64,000 bases of DNA from Acidobacterium sp. (GCA_003166955.1 PMUI01000091.1:281-64280); one strand, 5' to 3'. Shown: positions 52,460-62,429, numbered from the stretch's first letter. Notes: generated by a model from the letters alone, not told the origin. Numbers and translations are program-made.

Positions 52460-53128
52460 TCACGGCGTTATGACGGGCTGGTCGTGGCGGCGGTGGGCGT
52501 GGTATTCGAGGTAGCCGAGGCCGACGCGCATGTGGTGGTTGATGTGGTTGGGCACGGTGACGGCGAGGCACATGCCGAGGATTCCATGCGCGAGCGCCAG
52601 CGTGTAGAGGTTCCGATAGCGAAGGAAGAGCATGCAGGAGACCGCTCCCCAGACGAGGGTGAGCGCAATGAGCACGGGGTTCGGGATGTGGGCTGCGGCG
52701 AAGAGGACCGCGGCGAGCGCGACGGCTGGCTTGCGGTTCATCCCGAGGCGGAGGAGCCGGAGCAGAACGTAAACCTGCAGGATGAACTGCTGCATCAGGG
52801 CCCAGAGCACGTATCCCCAGACGTGGGTGATGACGGGCAGAGGACCGTAGAGCGGATGCAGCGTGTGCAGATGCTGGGCGAGCGCGACGCTGGCGAACAA
52901 GATGATGATCGCGGCGGCGACGATCCAAAGGGACGAAAGCAGACCGCGGAATCCGAGGCCGTTGGGTGCGGTTTCTTTGCGGCGCAGGATCGCGGTGATG
53001 GCGATCCATGCGAAGGCGGTCCAGTAGAGGATGCGCTGGGCGGGATTCGGCGTCCAGATGGTGGCGAGAATCAGGCCGTAGCCGATGCATAGCTCGGCGA
53101 TGTCTCGGACGCGTGGAGAGATCCGCAC
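52460..53128 (-). CDS. CPBP-family membrane protein lacking the EExxxR motif
   Basis: A 222-residue protein with about six helices and the CPBP (Rce1/PrsW-like) layout: FAAAHIPN (Phe143, His147) and LALAHGILG (His181) match motifs 2 and 3. Motif 1, normally EExxxR, reads QQFILQ at 113-118, so both glutamates and the arginine are changed. A peptidase function is thus doubtful, or the fold serves another role. It converges with the MFS gene and is not clearly in an operon. Confidence 0.8.
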   Translation of the reverse strand: MRISPRVRDIAELCIGYGLILATIWTPNPAQRILYWTAFAWIAITAILRRKETAPNGLGFRGLLSSLWIVAAAIIILFASVALAQHLHTLHPLYGPLPVITHVWGYVLWALMQQFILQVYVLLRLLRLGMNRKPAVALAAVLFAAAHIPNPVLIALTLVWGAVSCMLFLRYRNLYTLALAHGILGMCLAVTVPNHINHHMRVGLGYLEYHAHRRHDQPVITP

Positions 53129-53151
53129 AAATTTAGGTTAAGGGAAACCGG

Positions 53152-53382
53152 CTATTCGCTGAGTCGGTCCCATGCTTCGGGGTCGATGTGCGCCTGACGC
53201 AGAATACTGCGGAGGGTGCCGACCGCGACCTCGCTTTTGCGCGGCACAATTGCTGTGTCGACGATTTCTCCTGCGCGCCGCACGAATTTCACATGGCTGC
53301 CTCGCTGGCCAGCCTCCCGAAACCCAGCGGCTTCCAGCCGGCGTTTGACCTCCCGAAAGGGGAGAGGATTAAGCCGCCCCAA
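53152..53382 (-). CDS. hicA: HicA-type mRNA interferase toxin
   Basis: A 76-residue double-stranded-RNA-binding-fold toxin with REVKRRLEAAGF at the start, the catalytic His in RGSHVKFVRR and VPRKSEVAVGTLRSILRQAHI at the C-terminus, all typical of HicA. The best start is a TTG at 53382, giving MGRLNPLPFRE; no ATG fits, and an upstream start would place the start inside hicB. It overlaps the end of hicB by 14 bases, so synthesis is coupled to the antitoxin. Confidence 0.8.
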   Translation of the reverse strand: MGRLNPLPFREVKRRLEAAGFREAGQRGSHVKFVRRAGEIVDTAIVPRKSEVAVGTLRSILRQAHIDPEAWDRLSE

Positions 53383-53575
53383 CCTCAACCTCGATGGTGC
53401 GGATTTCCGCAGGTCGAGTGGGCGTCGGCGGCTCAAAATGAAGCTCCAGCGCTTCTTTCAGATTGGCGAGAGCTTCCTCCTCCGTGTCACCTTGACTGGC
53501 GACGTCGACATCGAGACATTGGGCAATGTACCACTGGCCCTCTCTCCATACCGTTGCCGAAAATGGGCGTTTCAT
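53369..53575 (-). CDS. hicB: HicB-type antitoxin (short, no DNA-binding domain)
   Basis: A 68-residue RNase H-like HicB domain with FSATVWREGQWYIAQCLDVDVASQGDTEEEALANLKEALEL, matching the HicB consensus. It lacks the C-terminal ribbon-helix-helix or Xre DNA-binding domain of long HicB proteins, so autoregulation would need another factor. It is encoded before the toxin and starts 21 bases after the gyrA stop, so it may be transcribed from the gyrA promoter. Confidence 0.85.
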   Translation of the reverse strand: MKRPFSATVWREGQWYIAQCLDVDVASQGDTEEEALANLKEALELHFEPPTPTRPAEIRTIEVEVGAA

Positions 53576-53596
53576 AGCGGTATTCTTTCACACCTC

Positions 53597-56260
53597 TTAC
53601 TGCAGCAGCGTTCCCGTTTCTGGTTCGAGCTTGGCTTCTTCCGGTGGAATGACGACGGCGGCGGCCACCCGGTCGCCTTCTTCGAGGTTGAGCAGCTTGA
53701 CGCCCTGGGTGGAGCGGCCGGCGGCGCGGACCGTGTTGGTGTCGATGCGGATGATCTTGCCGTACTGGCTGATGACGATGATCTCCGACGTCTCATCGAC
53801 GAGCTGAATGCCGACCACTTTGCCGTTGCGGGCCGTGGTCTTGACGTTGATCACGCCCTTGCCGCCGCGGGTCTGCAGGCGGTACTCCTCAACGTCGGTG
53901 CGTTTGCCGAAGCCGGCTTCGGTGACGCTGAGAATACGGTGGGTCACGCCGTTCTTTTTCGGAGTAACGGCGAGGCCGACGACGTAGTCATTCTTACCGA
54001 GGTCGATGCCGCGGACGCCATAGGCGGGACGGCCCATGGAGCGGACGTCTTCTTCGCCGAAGCGAATCGCCATGCCGTTATGCGTGGCGATGAAGACGAT
54101 CTGCTGGCCGTCTGTGACGCGGACGCCGACGAGCTCGTCGTCCTCGTCGATGCCGATGGCGATGATGCCACGCGACATCACATTCGAGAAGTCCTTCAGC
54201 TCGGTCTTCTTCACTGTGCCTTTGCGGGTGGCGAAGAAGATGTGCTTGCCTTCTTCTTCGAGATTGCGCACAGGGAGGATGTTGCGAACCGTCTCGCCGG
54301 GCTGCAGGCTGAGAAGGCTGGCGATGGATTTGCCTTTGCCGGCTGCGCCTACGTCGGGGATCTCGTAGACCTTGAGCCAGTAGACGCGCCCCTTATTCGT
54401 GAAGCAGAGCAGGTAAGCGTGAGTCGAGTCGACGATGAGTTGGGTGACGAAGTCTTCCTCGCGCGTGCGCATGCCGAGACGGCCGGTACCGCCGCGTCGC
54501 TGCTGGCGGTAGGTGGAGATGGGCGTTCGCTTGAGGTAGCCGGAGTGCGAGACGGTGACCGCGACCTGCTCGTCGGCGATGAGGTCTTCGAGCTGCAGCT
54601 CGGCGGTTTCGTCGACGATCTGGGTGCGGCGCTCGTCGCCGTATTCCTTCTTCACGGCTTCGAGTTCCTTCACGATGACCCCGCGCAGCTTTTTCTCCGA
54701 GGCCAGAATCGATTCGTACTCGGCGATGTTGTCGCGGACTCCGCGCAGCTCGTTCACCAACTCGTCGATGGAGAGCTGTGTGAGGCGATAGAGTTGCAGG
54801 TCGAGGATGGCGTCGATCTGGCGGTAGCTGAGGGTCAGCGTGGCCTCGATCAATACAGTTGGATCGACGGCGTACTTTGCTGGATCGAGCTTGACGCCGG
54901 CGAGCGCCTGATCGCGCACCTTGATGGTACGGCCGGAGAAAAACTGGAACAGGTTTTCACGCGCATCGGCGCGGGATGACGATCCGCGGATGATCTTAAT
55001 GACGTTGTCGAGGTGGTCCAGCGCGATCTGGTAGCCGAGCAGAATGTGCTCGCGCTCGCGCGCTTTGCGCAGCAGGAAGGCGGTGCGGCGGCGCACAACG
55101 TCCTGGCGGTGCTCGATGAAGATGCGGATGGCTTCGGGCAGCGGAAGCTCGCGCGGCTGGCCGTTGATGACGGCCAGGAAGATCATCGAGAAGCTCTCCT
55201 GCATCTGCGTGTGCTTGTAGAGCTGGTTCAGGACGATCTGCGCTTCGGCTCCGCGCTTGAGTTCGATGACGATGCGCATGCCGTCGCGGTCGCTCTCGTC
55301 GCGCACGTCGCTGATCTCGTCGATGATCTTCTCGTTGACCAATTCTGCAATGCGCTTGATGAGGACGTTTTTGTTGACCTGATAGGGAATCTCATTGACG
55401 ATGATCGACTGACGCCCCTGCGGCATGGTTTCGGTGGCGCATTTGGCGCGCACCAGAAAGCGGCCGCGGCCCGTTCTGTAGGCCTGCTCGATGCCGCCCT
55501 TGCCATAGATGAATCCGCCGGTGGGGAAGTCGGGCCCCTGCACGCTGCGCAACACCATAGCGAGCGCGGTCTCAGAATTGGCCGCCTCATGCGGATTGTT
55601 GACCATCTCAATCGCCGCGTTGATGACTTCGGTCAAATTGTGCGGCGGAATGTTCGTCGCCATACCGACGGCGATGCCGTTGGAGCCGTTGACGATGAGA
55701 TTGGGAATGCGCGTGGGCAGGACAAAAGGCTCGTAGGTGGACTCGTCGTAGTTGGGGACGAAGTCCACGGTTTCCATCTCGATGTCGGCGAGAAGTTCGC
55801 CGCTGATCTTCTCGAGACGGCACTCGGTGTATCGCATTGCCGCGGGCGGGTCGCCGTCGACGGAGCCGAAATTTCCCTGACCATCGACCAGGGGATAACG
55901 CATGCTGAAGGGCTGTGCCATGCGGACCAGCGCGTCGTAGATGGCCGAGTCGCCGTGGGGATGGTAAACGCCCATGGCCTGGCCGACGACCTTCGCGCAC
56001 TTGGTGTACTTCTTGTTCGACTGCAGGCCCATCTCGTGCATGGTGTAAAGAATGCGGCGATGCACGGGCTTGAGGCCGTCGCGGGCATCGGGGAGCGCGC
56101 GCCCGATGATGACCGACATGGAGTAGTCGAGATACGACCGCCGCATCTCGTCTTCAATGTTGATGGGGATGAGATTCGCGGCGCCGGGGCCGGTGGGACC
56201 GTTGGGTCCGTCGCTCGAGTTGCCGCCGAGGGGAAGGAGAGGGTTCTGATCGTCTGCCAT
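53597..56260 (-). CDS. gyrA: DNA gyrase subunit A
   Basis: An 887-residue gyrase A subunit. Catalytic Tyr144 is in [10 protein letters not shown]. The quinolone-determining region reads [10 protein letters not shown] with Ser105 and Asp109, the residues of a sensitive enzyme. The GyrA box appears as QRRGGTG at about residue 585, so this is gyrase and not topoisomerase IV. The C-terminal pinwheel has the usual repeats ([24 protein letters not shown]). The ATG at 56260 was chosen over an upstream GTG at 56284 that has an unfavourable CCTCC context. Confidence 0.97.
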   Translation of the reverse strand: MADDQNPLLPLGGNSSDGPNGPTGPGAANLIPINIEDEMRRSYLDYSMSVIIGRALPDARDGLKPVHRRILYTMHEMGLQSNKKYTKCAKVVGQAMGVYHPHGDSAIYDALVRMAQPFSMRYPLVDGQGNFGSVDGDPPAAMRYTECRLEKISGELLADIEMETVDFVPNYDESTYEPFVLPTRIPNLIVNGSNGIAVGMATNIPPHNLTEVINAAIEMVNNPHEAANSETALAMVLRSVQGPDFPTGGFIYGKGGIEQAYRTGRGRFLVRAKCATETMPQGRQSIIVNEIPYQVNKNVLIKRIAELVNEKIIDEISDVRDESDRDGMRIVIELKRGAEAQIVLNQLYKHTQMQESFSMIFLAVINGQPRELPLPEAIRIFIEHRQDVVRRRTAFLLRKAREREHILLGYQIALDHLDNVIKIIRGSSSRADARENLFQFFSGRTIKVRDQALAGVKLDPAKYAVDPTVLIEATLTLSYRQIDAILDLQLYRLTQLSIDELVNELRGVRDNIAEYESILASEKKLRGVIVKELEAVKKEYGDERRTQIVDETAELQLEDLIADEQVAVTVSHSGYLKRTPISTYRQQRRGGTGRLGMRTREEDFVTQLIVDSTHAYLLCFTNKGRVYWLKVYEIPDVGAAGKGKSIASLLSLQPGETVRNILPVRNLEEEGKHIFFATRKGTVKKTELKDFSNVMSRGIIAIGIDEDDELVGVRVTDGQQIVFIATHNGMAIRFGEEDVRSMGRPAYGVRGIDLGKNDYVVGLAVTPKKNGVTHRILSVTEAGFGKRTDVEEYRLQTRGGKGVINVKTTARNGKVVGIQLVDETSEIIVISQYGKIIRIDTNTVRAAGRSTQGVKLLNLEEGDRVAAAVVIPPEEAKLEPETGTLLQ

Positions 56261-56518
56261 AGAATTTAGTGGGCCGGGGGTCACGCCAGGAGGGTCAACT
56301 TGGAAGGAGCGACCGAGGACTTATCTTCATGATACGGGAAGAGTTAGCTCTGCACAACCCAGCTTAAGCCAATGGATTCAGGCGCTTGCGGGAGAGGAGT
56401 GCTTGAGGTGGAGTTTTGAGGAAAAAGAGGACTGAATTCGAGGCCTCAAACGGACAAATTTCGGCTCGCCGGTGGGGTCGAATGGCGAGCGGTATAGTGG
56501 GACGAAGGCTCCAGGAAT

Positions 56519-57610
56519 ATGGCGAACGCTTCCACCAGCGGACCTCCGGCGACGCTACTTTACAACGAATGGTACCCGGCGATGCGCAGCGCTGGGCTGC
56601 AGGGCAAGAGCATGCAAACCGCGATGCTGCTGGGAATTCCGATGGTGCTCGGGCGGCGCGAGGATGGACGGCTGTTTGCGATGCGCGACCTGTGCCCGCA
56701 TCGCGGTATTCCGCTATCGTGCGGATGGTTCGACGGGAAAACGCTGACGTGCAAATACCATGGCTGGGCGTTTGAGCCGGTGTCGGGGCAGTGCATGGAG
56801 ATTCCATCGCTGACGAAGGACGATCCGTTTCCGCGGAATCTGCACGGCATGGCGTATCCGTGCGAGGAGCGCGACGGCTACGCGTGGGTGTATGTGCCGG
56901 AGGCGGGGCGCGGGCGCGTGAAGGCAGAAGATGCGGCGGTGAGTCCGGTGCCGGAGCTGCCGAAGTTCAGCGAACGCTATCGCAGCGAGCATCTGACCGC
57001 CGACCTGCCGTGCAATGTGGATCACGGAATCATTGGGCTGATGGATCCGGCGCACGGGCCATTCGTGCATCAGTCGTGGTGGTGGCGGAAAGAGGCGAGC
57101 ATCCACGAAAAGAAGAAGCGCTTCGAGCCGATCCCTCAGGGGTTTCGCATGGCCACGCATGCGCCGTCGAAGAACAGCGCGCCCTACAAGCTGCTGGGCG
57201 TGTATGGCGAGCCGATCACGACGACGATCGATTTTGTTCTACCGAACCGGCGTTACGAGACGATCCGGTGCGGAGAGAAGTGGTTTTCGAGCCTGACGAC
57301 GGTGACGCCGACGACCGCAAGCGCGTGCCGCATCGATGTATATGGGGCGTGGAACGTGCTGTATCACCTGCCGTTCATGACGTCGATCCTGCGCTTCTTC
57401 GGCAACATGTTTGTGCGCCAGGATCAGGTGACGATGATCCAGCAGGCAGAGGGGTTGAAGTACGATCCGGCGCTGATGCTGATCGACGATGCGGACAAGC
57501 CGGCGAAGTGGTACTTCGCGCTCAAAGAGGCGCGGCTCGACGCGGAGCGGACGGGCCGGCCGATGAAGCATCCGATGGACGGGCCGGTGACGTTGCACTG
57601 GCGCAGCTGA
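56519..57610 (+). CDS. Rieske-type non-haem iron oxygenase
   Basis: A 363-residue oxygenase. The Rieske cluster is bound by Cys59-x-His61 (LCPHRG) and Cys78-x2-His81 (CKYHGWAFEP). The catalytic iron site is likely NVDHGIIGLMDPAHGPFVH, with His ligands. The C-terminal domain fits ring-hydroxylating or pheophorbide-type oxygenases. No reductase gene is nearby, so its electron donor is elsewhere. CAGGAAT lies 5-6 bases before the ATG and TATAGT at 56493 could be its -10 element. The substrate is unknown. Confidence 0.88.
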   Translation: MANASTSGPPATLLYNEWYPAMRSAGLQGKSMQTAMLLGIPMVLGRREDGRLFAMRDLCPHRGIPLSCGWFDGKTLTCKYHGWAFEPVSGQCMEIPSLTKDDPFPRNLHGMAYPCEERDGYAWVYVPEAGRGRVKAEDAAVSPVPELPKFSERYRSEHLTADLPCNVDHGIIGLMDPAHGPFVHQSWWWRKEASIHEKKKRFEPIPQGFRMATHAPSKNSAPYKLLGVYGEPITTTIDFVLPNRRYETIRCGEKWFSSLTTVTPTTASACRIDVYGAWNVLYHLPFMTSILRFFGNMFVRQDQVTMIQQAEGLKYDPALMLIDDADKPAKWYFALKEARLDAERTGRPMKHPMDGPVTLHWRS

Positions 57611-57617
57611 ACGGCGG

Positions 57618-60254
57618 CTAAGGGACGCTGACAGAAATCTTCGTGAGAGGTTGCGGCTCGGGCGTTGTCCTGGCGGCTTCTTCGGCGATCTGGGCGGCAT
57701 CGTGGGCTCCGTTGCCGTTTCCATTGGCCTCATCGATAGCGATCGCATCGACGGCGATGTGCATCTGCCGGCCGAGTTCCTTCATTTTCTCCAGCCATTC
57801 GGGCGAGGGCGGCTTATCGCGGTGATGGCGGTAAGTGTCGTACCAGAGGTTCTGTGCCTGCCACAGATTCACATCGAACGGTAGCTCACGCATGGTGCGC
57901 GCCACTAACAAAGCATCCTCGACCGTGGCCAGGTTTTCGGGGCGCTCGTACAGAGCCAGCATCACGTCCTTCATCTTCCGGTCGACGATGAATCCGAGGA
58001 GCTGTTTGTCGAGTGTGACCTGATCGGACTTCGCTAATCCCAGCCAGGAACGCGCCTGAATGGCATCGATGGGCTCGGCTTCGAGCGCGCGGCGCAGGCC
58101 CGCATTGATGGCGAAGGTGGCGGCGACGGTGAGGGCTTCGGGCCGCGGCAGTTTGCTCTGAGTGAGGAAGTGCAGCAGCGAGGCCTGATTCTCGTAGATG
58201 GCCGAGAGGCTCGATTCCACTTCTTCGAGGGTGCCGGTGAGCAGAATTTCGAGAATGCGCTTCTGTTCGTCGCGGAAGAGCGAGCGCAGCGAGTAGGTCT
58301 GGCTGCCGAAATGGCGGTCGAAGCAGCGAACGACCTCCGGGAAATCGGCCATGTTGACGGCGGCTTTAGCTTCCTCGACGAATTTGTCGTAGTCAGCGGA
58401 ATCCGACGGATCGAACCGCTTCACTACGGCGGTGATGTTCTGGTCGCCGAAGTGAAGGACGGCGAAGCAGACGGTCTCGGCGGCTTCAGTGATCTTCGAA
58501 CAGATCAGGGCCTGTCCGACCGCGAGGCGCACGCGGCCGGACATGACCGAATCCCACGCGAGGCGGCGCACGGAATAGCAGAAGATGTCGGCCTCGTCGG
58601 GGTAGCTGGTGAAGATCGAGCTGATGGCGTAGTGCGCGGCGACCTGTTCGAGGCCGACTTGCATGCTGCGGATATAGCGGTTGTAGACGGTGGCGCCATC
58701 CTGCTGCTCTGGCAGGTTGCTCTTCGCGGTGGCAAGGCGGTCGACGAATTTCTTTTCGAGCATCGCCGCGCGCTTGCCGAAGAGGTAAGAGGCAAGCTGC
58801 AGGACGCGACCGGCGTAGGCGATGACCTGTACGGTCTCGATGCCGGAGATGTCGTCAAAGAACCAGCCGCAGCTGGTGTACATGAGCATGGCGTGGCGCT
58901 CGAGCTCCATCAGCATCAGGGCGCGCGTGCGTTCTTCTTCGTTGAGCTCGTAGTTGGCGTGCGCCTGGAAGAAGGCGTCGCGAGATTCTTTGGACCGGTC
59001 GAGCACCACGCTGACGTAGTCGTTGCGCGCTTCGTCGGGATCCTTGAAGAGACGAATGGCGGCTTCGTGAAAGAGCGGGGCGACCGCGTCGCGCAGGTCG
59101 TCGAGCCCCTGTCGCAGCGGAGCGCGCCATTTCTGGTTCCAGCCAGGACGACCGCTCGAGCAGCCGCAGTCGGAGCGCCAGCGTTCGATGCCGTGCACAC
59201 AACTCCAGGACGTGTCCTCGACGATCTGCGCCTCGTAACGCGGTGGGTGCCTCTCAAGAAACTCGCCGTAGTTGGTGAGGTGCACGGCGGCGGAATCCTG
59301 TTTCAGGGCGTGATCCTGCAGCGAGTGCAGCACCCAGGCGAGCGCCATCTCTCCGTATCTGTGGTGATGGCCGTAGCTCTCGCCGTCGGTGGCGACGTGA
59401 ACGATCTGCGCGTCGTTGCTGTCCGGCTTGAAGCCGCTCATCAGGCGCTGCGCAAAGCTCTCGCCGCTGTTGAGGAGTCCTTCAAAGGCGATGGCGCGAG
59501 AGCGGGGGCCATCGTAAAAGAAGGCGTTGATACTGCGGCCTTCCTTCAGGCGGACGAGATAGGCCTGCGTTGTGTCGACAGAGGCGTTGGGAGTATCGAT
59601 CCAGACCGGCTCTGCGGGCTCCTTCGCTTCCTTTCCTGAGGCGGTCGTCTTTGGAGTTGGTGGGGAAGCGGGCGGAGTCAGCGAACGGATGCCCGCGCAC
59701 TGATGCGGCGCGAGGAGCACGAAGCGGATGCCGTTCTGCGCGAGAAGATCGAGCGATTCCGAGTCGACTGCGGTTTCCGGGAGCCACATGCCTTCCGGCA
59801 TCCGGCCGAAGCGATGCTGGAAGTCGGCGATGCCCCAGCGGATCTGCGTGATGCGATCGCGGGTGCTGGCCAGGGGCATGATGAGGTGGTTGTAGATTTG
59901 CGCCATCGCGGAGCCGTGGCCGGAAAAGCTCTGCTGGCTGCGGCGGTCGGCGTGGACGATCGTGTCGTGGACGCGCGGAGCGTTCTGCTGCAGCCAGGAG
60001 AGCAGCGTCGGCCCGAAGTTGAAGCTCATGCGCGCATAGTTATTAAAGATGCGGATGATCTCGTTCTCTTGATTGACGATGCGGGCGGCGCCGTTGGGCG
60101 CGTAGCACTCCGCCGTGATGCGGTCGTTCCAGTCGTGCCAGGGCGCGGCGGACTCCTGCGCCTCGACGGTTTCCAGCCAGGGGTTCTCGCGGGGTGGCTG
60201 GTAAAAGTGGCCGTGGATGCAGATGGTTTTTTCGGCGCTGCTCGTGGCGCTCAT
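57618..60254 (-). CDS. GH57-like glycoside hydrolase with DUF3536
   Basis: An 878-residue cytosolic protein. The N-terminal GH57-type catalytic region includes CIHGHFYQPPRENPWLE, IRWGIADFQHRFGRMPEGMWLPETAVD and VHVATDGESYGHHHRYGEMALAW. The C-terminal half matches the DUF3536 type, which follows GH57 domains (DVMLALYERPENLATVEDALLVA). GH57 enzymes act on alpha-glucans such as amylose and glycogen. The exact activity is not assignable. It is divergent from tatA, with about 150 bases between. Confidence 0.88.
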   Translation of the reverse strand: MSATSSAEKTICIHGHFYQPPRENPWLETVEAQESAAPWHDWNDRITAECYAPNGAARIVNQENEIIRIFNNYARMSFNFGPTLLSWLQQNAPRVHDTIVHADRRSQQSFSGHGSAMAQIYNHLIMPLASTRDRITQIRWGIADFQHRFGRMPEGMWLPETAVDSESLDLLAQNGIRFVLLAPHQCAGIRSLTPPASPPTPKTTASGKEAKEPAEPVWIDTPNASVDTTQAYLVRLKEGRSINAFFYDGPRSRAIAFEGLLNSGESFAQRLMSGFKPDSNDAQIVHVATDGESYGHHHRYGEMALAWVLHSLQDHALKQDSAAVHLTNYGEFLERHPPRYEAQIVEDTSWSCVHGIERWRSDCGCSSGRPGWNQKWRAPLRQGLDDLRDAVAPLFHEAAIRLFKDPDEARNDYVSVVLDRSKESRDAFFQAHANYELNEEERTRALMLMELERHAMLMYTSCGWFFDDISGIETVQVIAYAGRVLQLASYLFGKRAAMLEKKFVDRLATAKSNLPEQQDGATVYNRYIRSMQVGLEQVAAHYAISSIFTSYPDEADIFCYSVRRLAWDSVMSGRVRLAVGQALICSKITEAAETVCFAVLHFGDQNITAVVKRFDPSDSADYDKFVEEAKAAVNMADFPEVVRCFDRHFGSQTYSLRSLFRDEQKRILEILLTGTLEEVESSLSAIYENQASLLHFLTQSKLPRPEALTVAATFAINAGLRRALEAEPIDAIQARSWLGLAKSDQVTLDKQLLGFIVDRKMKDVMLALYERPENLATVEDALLVARTMRELPFDVNLWQAQNLWYDTYRHHRDKPPSPEWLEKMKELGRQMHIAVDAIAIDEANGNGNGAHDAAQIAEEAARTTPEPQPLTKISVSVP

Positions 60255-60404
60255 AGTGGGTCCTACTTAAGGTACACGCGAGGCCGAATTTCAGGCGATC
60301 CAGCCGGTGGCACCCACGTACTACATCGGCAAATGATCGCTTGTGCGACAATAGCTCAGTGTGGATTGCACCCCGTTGCGGGAATGTGGTCCCGGAGAAT
60401 CCCA

Positions 60405-60626
60405 ATGTTTGACAATCTGTTGAAACCCGAGCACCTGATCATCATTCTTGTCATCGCCCTGTTGATCTTTGGGCCGAGCAAGCTGCCGGGTCTCGGGAAG
60501 GGACTGGGCGAGGCCTTCCGCGGATTCAAGGAAGGCCTCAAGGGCTCAGGTTCCCCGGATAATGCCGACGCTCCGAAGCAGGACACTGTCGCGAAGTCGG
60601 AGAACGTCACTCCGCAGGTGAAATAG
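60405..60626 (+). CDS. tatA: TatA/E-type twin-arginine translocase subunit
   Basis: A 73-residue protein with one short membrane helix (LIIILVIALLIFGPSKLPGLGKGLGEAFRGFKEGLKG), which is the TatA signature: the hinge FGPSKLPGLGKGLGEA, then an amphipathic helix, then a polar tail. TatA polymerises to form the Tat pore for folded proteins such as the ActB subunit and possibly the lactonase at 1145. GGAGA lies 7 bases before the ATG. No tatB or tatC is adjacent. Confidence 0.95.
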   Translation: MFDNLLKPEHLIIILVIALLIFGPSKLPGLGKGLGEAFRGFKEGLKGSGSPDNADAPKQDTVAKSENVTPQVK

Positions 60627-60645
60627 AGCCACTGTCCGCGATACG

Positions 60646-60672
60646 AAGCCGCATCCTCGGATGCGGCTTTTG
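60646..60672 (+). terminator. Intrinsic terminator after tatA
   Basis: AAGCCGCATCC at 60646 pairs with GGATGCGGCTT around a short loop and is followed by TTGTG. The stem lies between convergent genes and is strong. Confidence 0.9.
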
Positions 60673-60686
60673 TGCGTCTATGCCTG

Positions 60687-61550
60687 CTATTTGTGAAGGT
60701 GCGCGGCCGCTGCGGTCGCGTCGAAGCCATCCGGAGGGAGCGGAACGTTGTACGCAGCCTTGAAGACGAAACTCTGCCTGGTCATGTCGCCATTGTGCAG
60801 GCGCGTAATGGTGAAGGGCGTCTGGATGCCCTCGATGTTGTGATAATCGTCGTACTCCTCAACCTCTTCGTTCCTGTCCTTGTATACCGGGTCCCGCCAG
60901 AAATAGGTCCGGCGCAGCGGCAGGTGCGTCATCGCGTCGATCTGGATAGTGATGGAGTCGTTTTCGGCATTGAGCAGCGTAACCTGCTGTGCCAGATGGC
61001 GTTCGGCGAGCGATTGGCCCTCATACATCAGGACCGTGGACGGGTCTTTCATCCAGACATGCGCCGCGGCTTCGATGGAATGTTCACGGCGGCGGATCGC
61101 TTCGGCGCACTGATCTTTGGGGACGGGATTCTTGCCGCGGAAGGTGATTTCCCAGCACTCTTTGCCCGCGAAGATCTGCGACCAGTCGTGCTTGTCGGTC
61201 TTTTTCTCGGTCATGTCGATGCGCTCCGACGTGGGCGTGCGCCAGTCCCAGTAGCGGACGGTGGCGCCGGTGGGCTTGCCCTGGTAGAAGCCGGCGATGC
61301 GGCCATCGATATAGGCGTTCTGCTGATTGAGCCAGGTGTCGCCGCCGAGCGCCTGCACCATGGCGTTGAGAGCCTCGCGGGCCTTCTTGCTGCTGGCGTC
61401 CTCTGCCGATGAAGTGGGCGCGGCGATGCTCGACGTGGGCGGCGGTGCGTCGGGGGTGGTGTTTTGCGCGCGCAGCGTGAGGGGGCTGCAGAAGACGAGC
61501 AGGACAGGGATCAGGAGAACCGGGATCAGGAGAACGGGGATCTTTCGCAT
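60687..61550 (-). CDS. Secreted protein of the outer-membrane lipoprotein-sorting-like type, function unknown
   Basis: A 287-residue protein with an N-terminal signal sequence containing three IPVLL units from a 15-base DNA repeat, then an Ala/Ser/Pro linker and a single domain (AREALNAMVQALGGDTWLNQQNAYIDGRIAGFY). The half-barrel-like character (VRYWDWRTPTSERIDM, DAMTHLPLRRTYFWRDPVY) resembles LolA-like lipid- or lipoprotein-binding proteins. It lies 3 bases after the SDR gene on the same strand and probably shares its mRNA. No enzyme motif is visible. Confidence 0.75.
   Translation of the reverse strand: MRKIPVLLIPVLLIPVLLVFCSPLTLRAQNTTPDAPPPTSSIAAPTSSAEDASSKKAREALNAMVQALGGDTWLNQQNAYIDGRIAGFYQGKPTGATVRYWDWRTPTSERIDMTEKKTDKHDWSQIFAGKECWEITFRGKNPVPKDQCAEAIRRREHSIEAAAHVWMKDPSTVLMYEGQSLAERHLAQQVTLLNAENDSITIQIDAMTHLPLRRTYFWRDPVYKDRNEEVEEYDDYHNIEGIQTPFTITRLHNGDMTRQSFVFKAAYNVPLPPDGFDATAAAAHLHK
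61507..61542. repeat. 15-base tandem repeat inside a signal-peptide sequence
   Basis: Two copies of GGGATCAGGAGAACC (the second ends in G) and a third partial copy encode IPVLL repeats in the signal peptide of the secreted protein. Each unit is a multiple of three, so copy-number change would lengthen or shorten the leader without a frameshift. Confidence 0.8.
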
Positions 61551-61553
61551 GGG

Positions 61554-62357
61554 TTAACCGATTAAGACAGCTCCTCCATTTACATTGACGATCTCTCCGG
61601 TCATAAAGCCAGCAAGCGGTGTGCACAAAAAGAGCACCGGGCCGGCGATTTCTGTGGGATCGGCAGGACGGCGGAGCGGGATAGCAGCGGTGATGCGCTC
61701 GACAGCGTCGGGTTTGGCGAGAATCGGCGCGGACATATCGGTTTTGACCCAGCCGGGCGCGACACAGTTGACCCGGATGCTGTGGGCGGCCAGCTCCGTT
61801 GCCAGCCCCTTGGTCATGCTGATGATGGCGCCCTTGCTGGCGGCGTAGTCGGTGTGAAAGGCTTCGCCGCGCTGGCCGGCAGTGGAACTGATGAGGACGA
61901 TGTGGCCGGCCGCTTCGCCTGGCTTCGGTGGATCGGCCTGCGCCTGTTTCTGCATCTGAGCCGCCGCGGCCTGAATGAGCCCGAAGACGCTGTCAAGGTT
62001 CACGGCCATGGTGTTGCGCCACTGCGCGTCGGACATGGTGGCGATGGAGACATTCTCAAACTCCCAGACGCCGTGGTTGGCGACGAGAATATCGAGGCGG
62101 CCGAAGTGCTCGACCGCGCAGCGAACGAGGGCGCGGCCGTGTTCGGGAGTGGAGAGATCCTGCGCGAAGGCCTGACATGCGGACGGGCCCCCAAGTTCGG
62201 CGGCGAGAGCATCGGCGGAGGCGCTGGCGGTGCGGTAATTGAAGGCGACACGGGCGCCGGCCTGGTGGAAGAGGCGGACCGTGGCCGCGCCGATGCCGCG
62301 TGAGCCCCCCGAGACGAGGGCGACTTTGTTTTCGAGGGAAAGGGCGACCCCGGACAT
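61554..62357 (-). CDS. Short-chain dehydrogenase/reductase
   Basis: A 267-residue NAD(P)-binding SDR. The cofactor motif is VSGGSRGIGAA, the structural motif is ANHG, the catalytic Ser is in ISSTAG and the catalytic YxxxK pair is YAASK. The C-terminal PVLFLCTPLAGFMTGEIVNVNGG is typical of FabG-like enzymes. Substrate is unknown. It precedes the secreted protein by 3 bases, so the two are probably one operon. Confidence 0.92.
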   Translation of the reverse strand: MSGVALSLENKVALVSGGSRGIGAATVRLFHQAGARVAFNYRTASASADALAAELGGPSACQAFAQDLSTPEHGRALVRCAVEHFGRLDILVANHGVWEFENVSIATMSDAQWRNTMAVNLDSVFGLIQAAAAQMQKQAQADPPKPGEAAGHIVLISSTAGQRGEAFHTDYAASKGAIISMTKGLATELAAHSIRVNCVAPGWVKTDMSAPILAKPDAVERITAAIPLRRPADPTEIAGPVLFLCTPLAGFMTGEIVNVNGGAVLIG

Positions 62358-62429
62358 GGGACCAGCCTATCAATAAGCGGGGGATTGCGGTCCACCGAGG
62401 GGCTTAAGCTGGAAGGTGAGGGCATATTC

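Noticed and set aside
53216-54979. Plus-strand ORF of 587 codons across hicBA and gyrA
   Set aside because: It is antisense to gyrA and has only low-complexity acidic composition.
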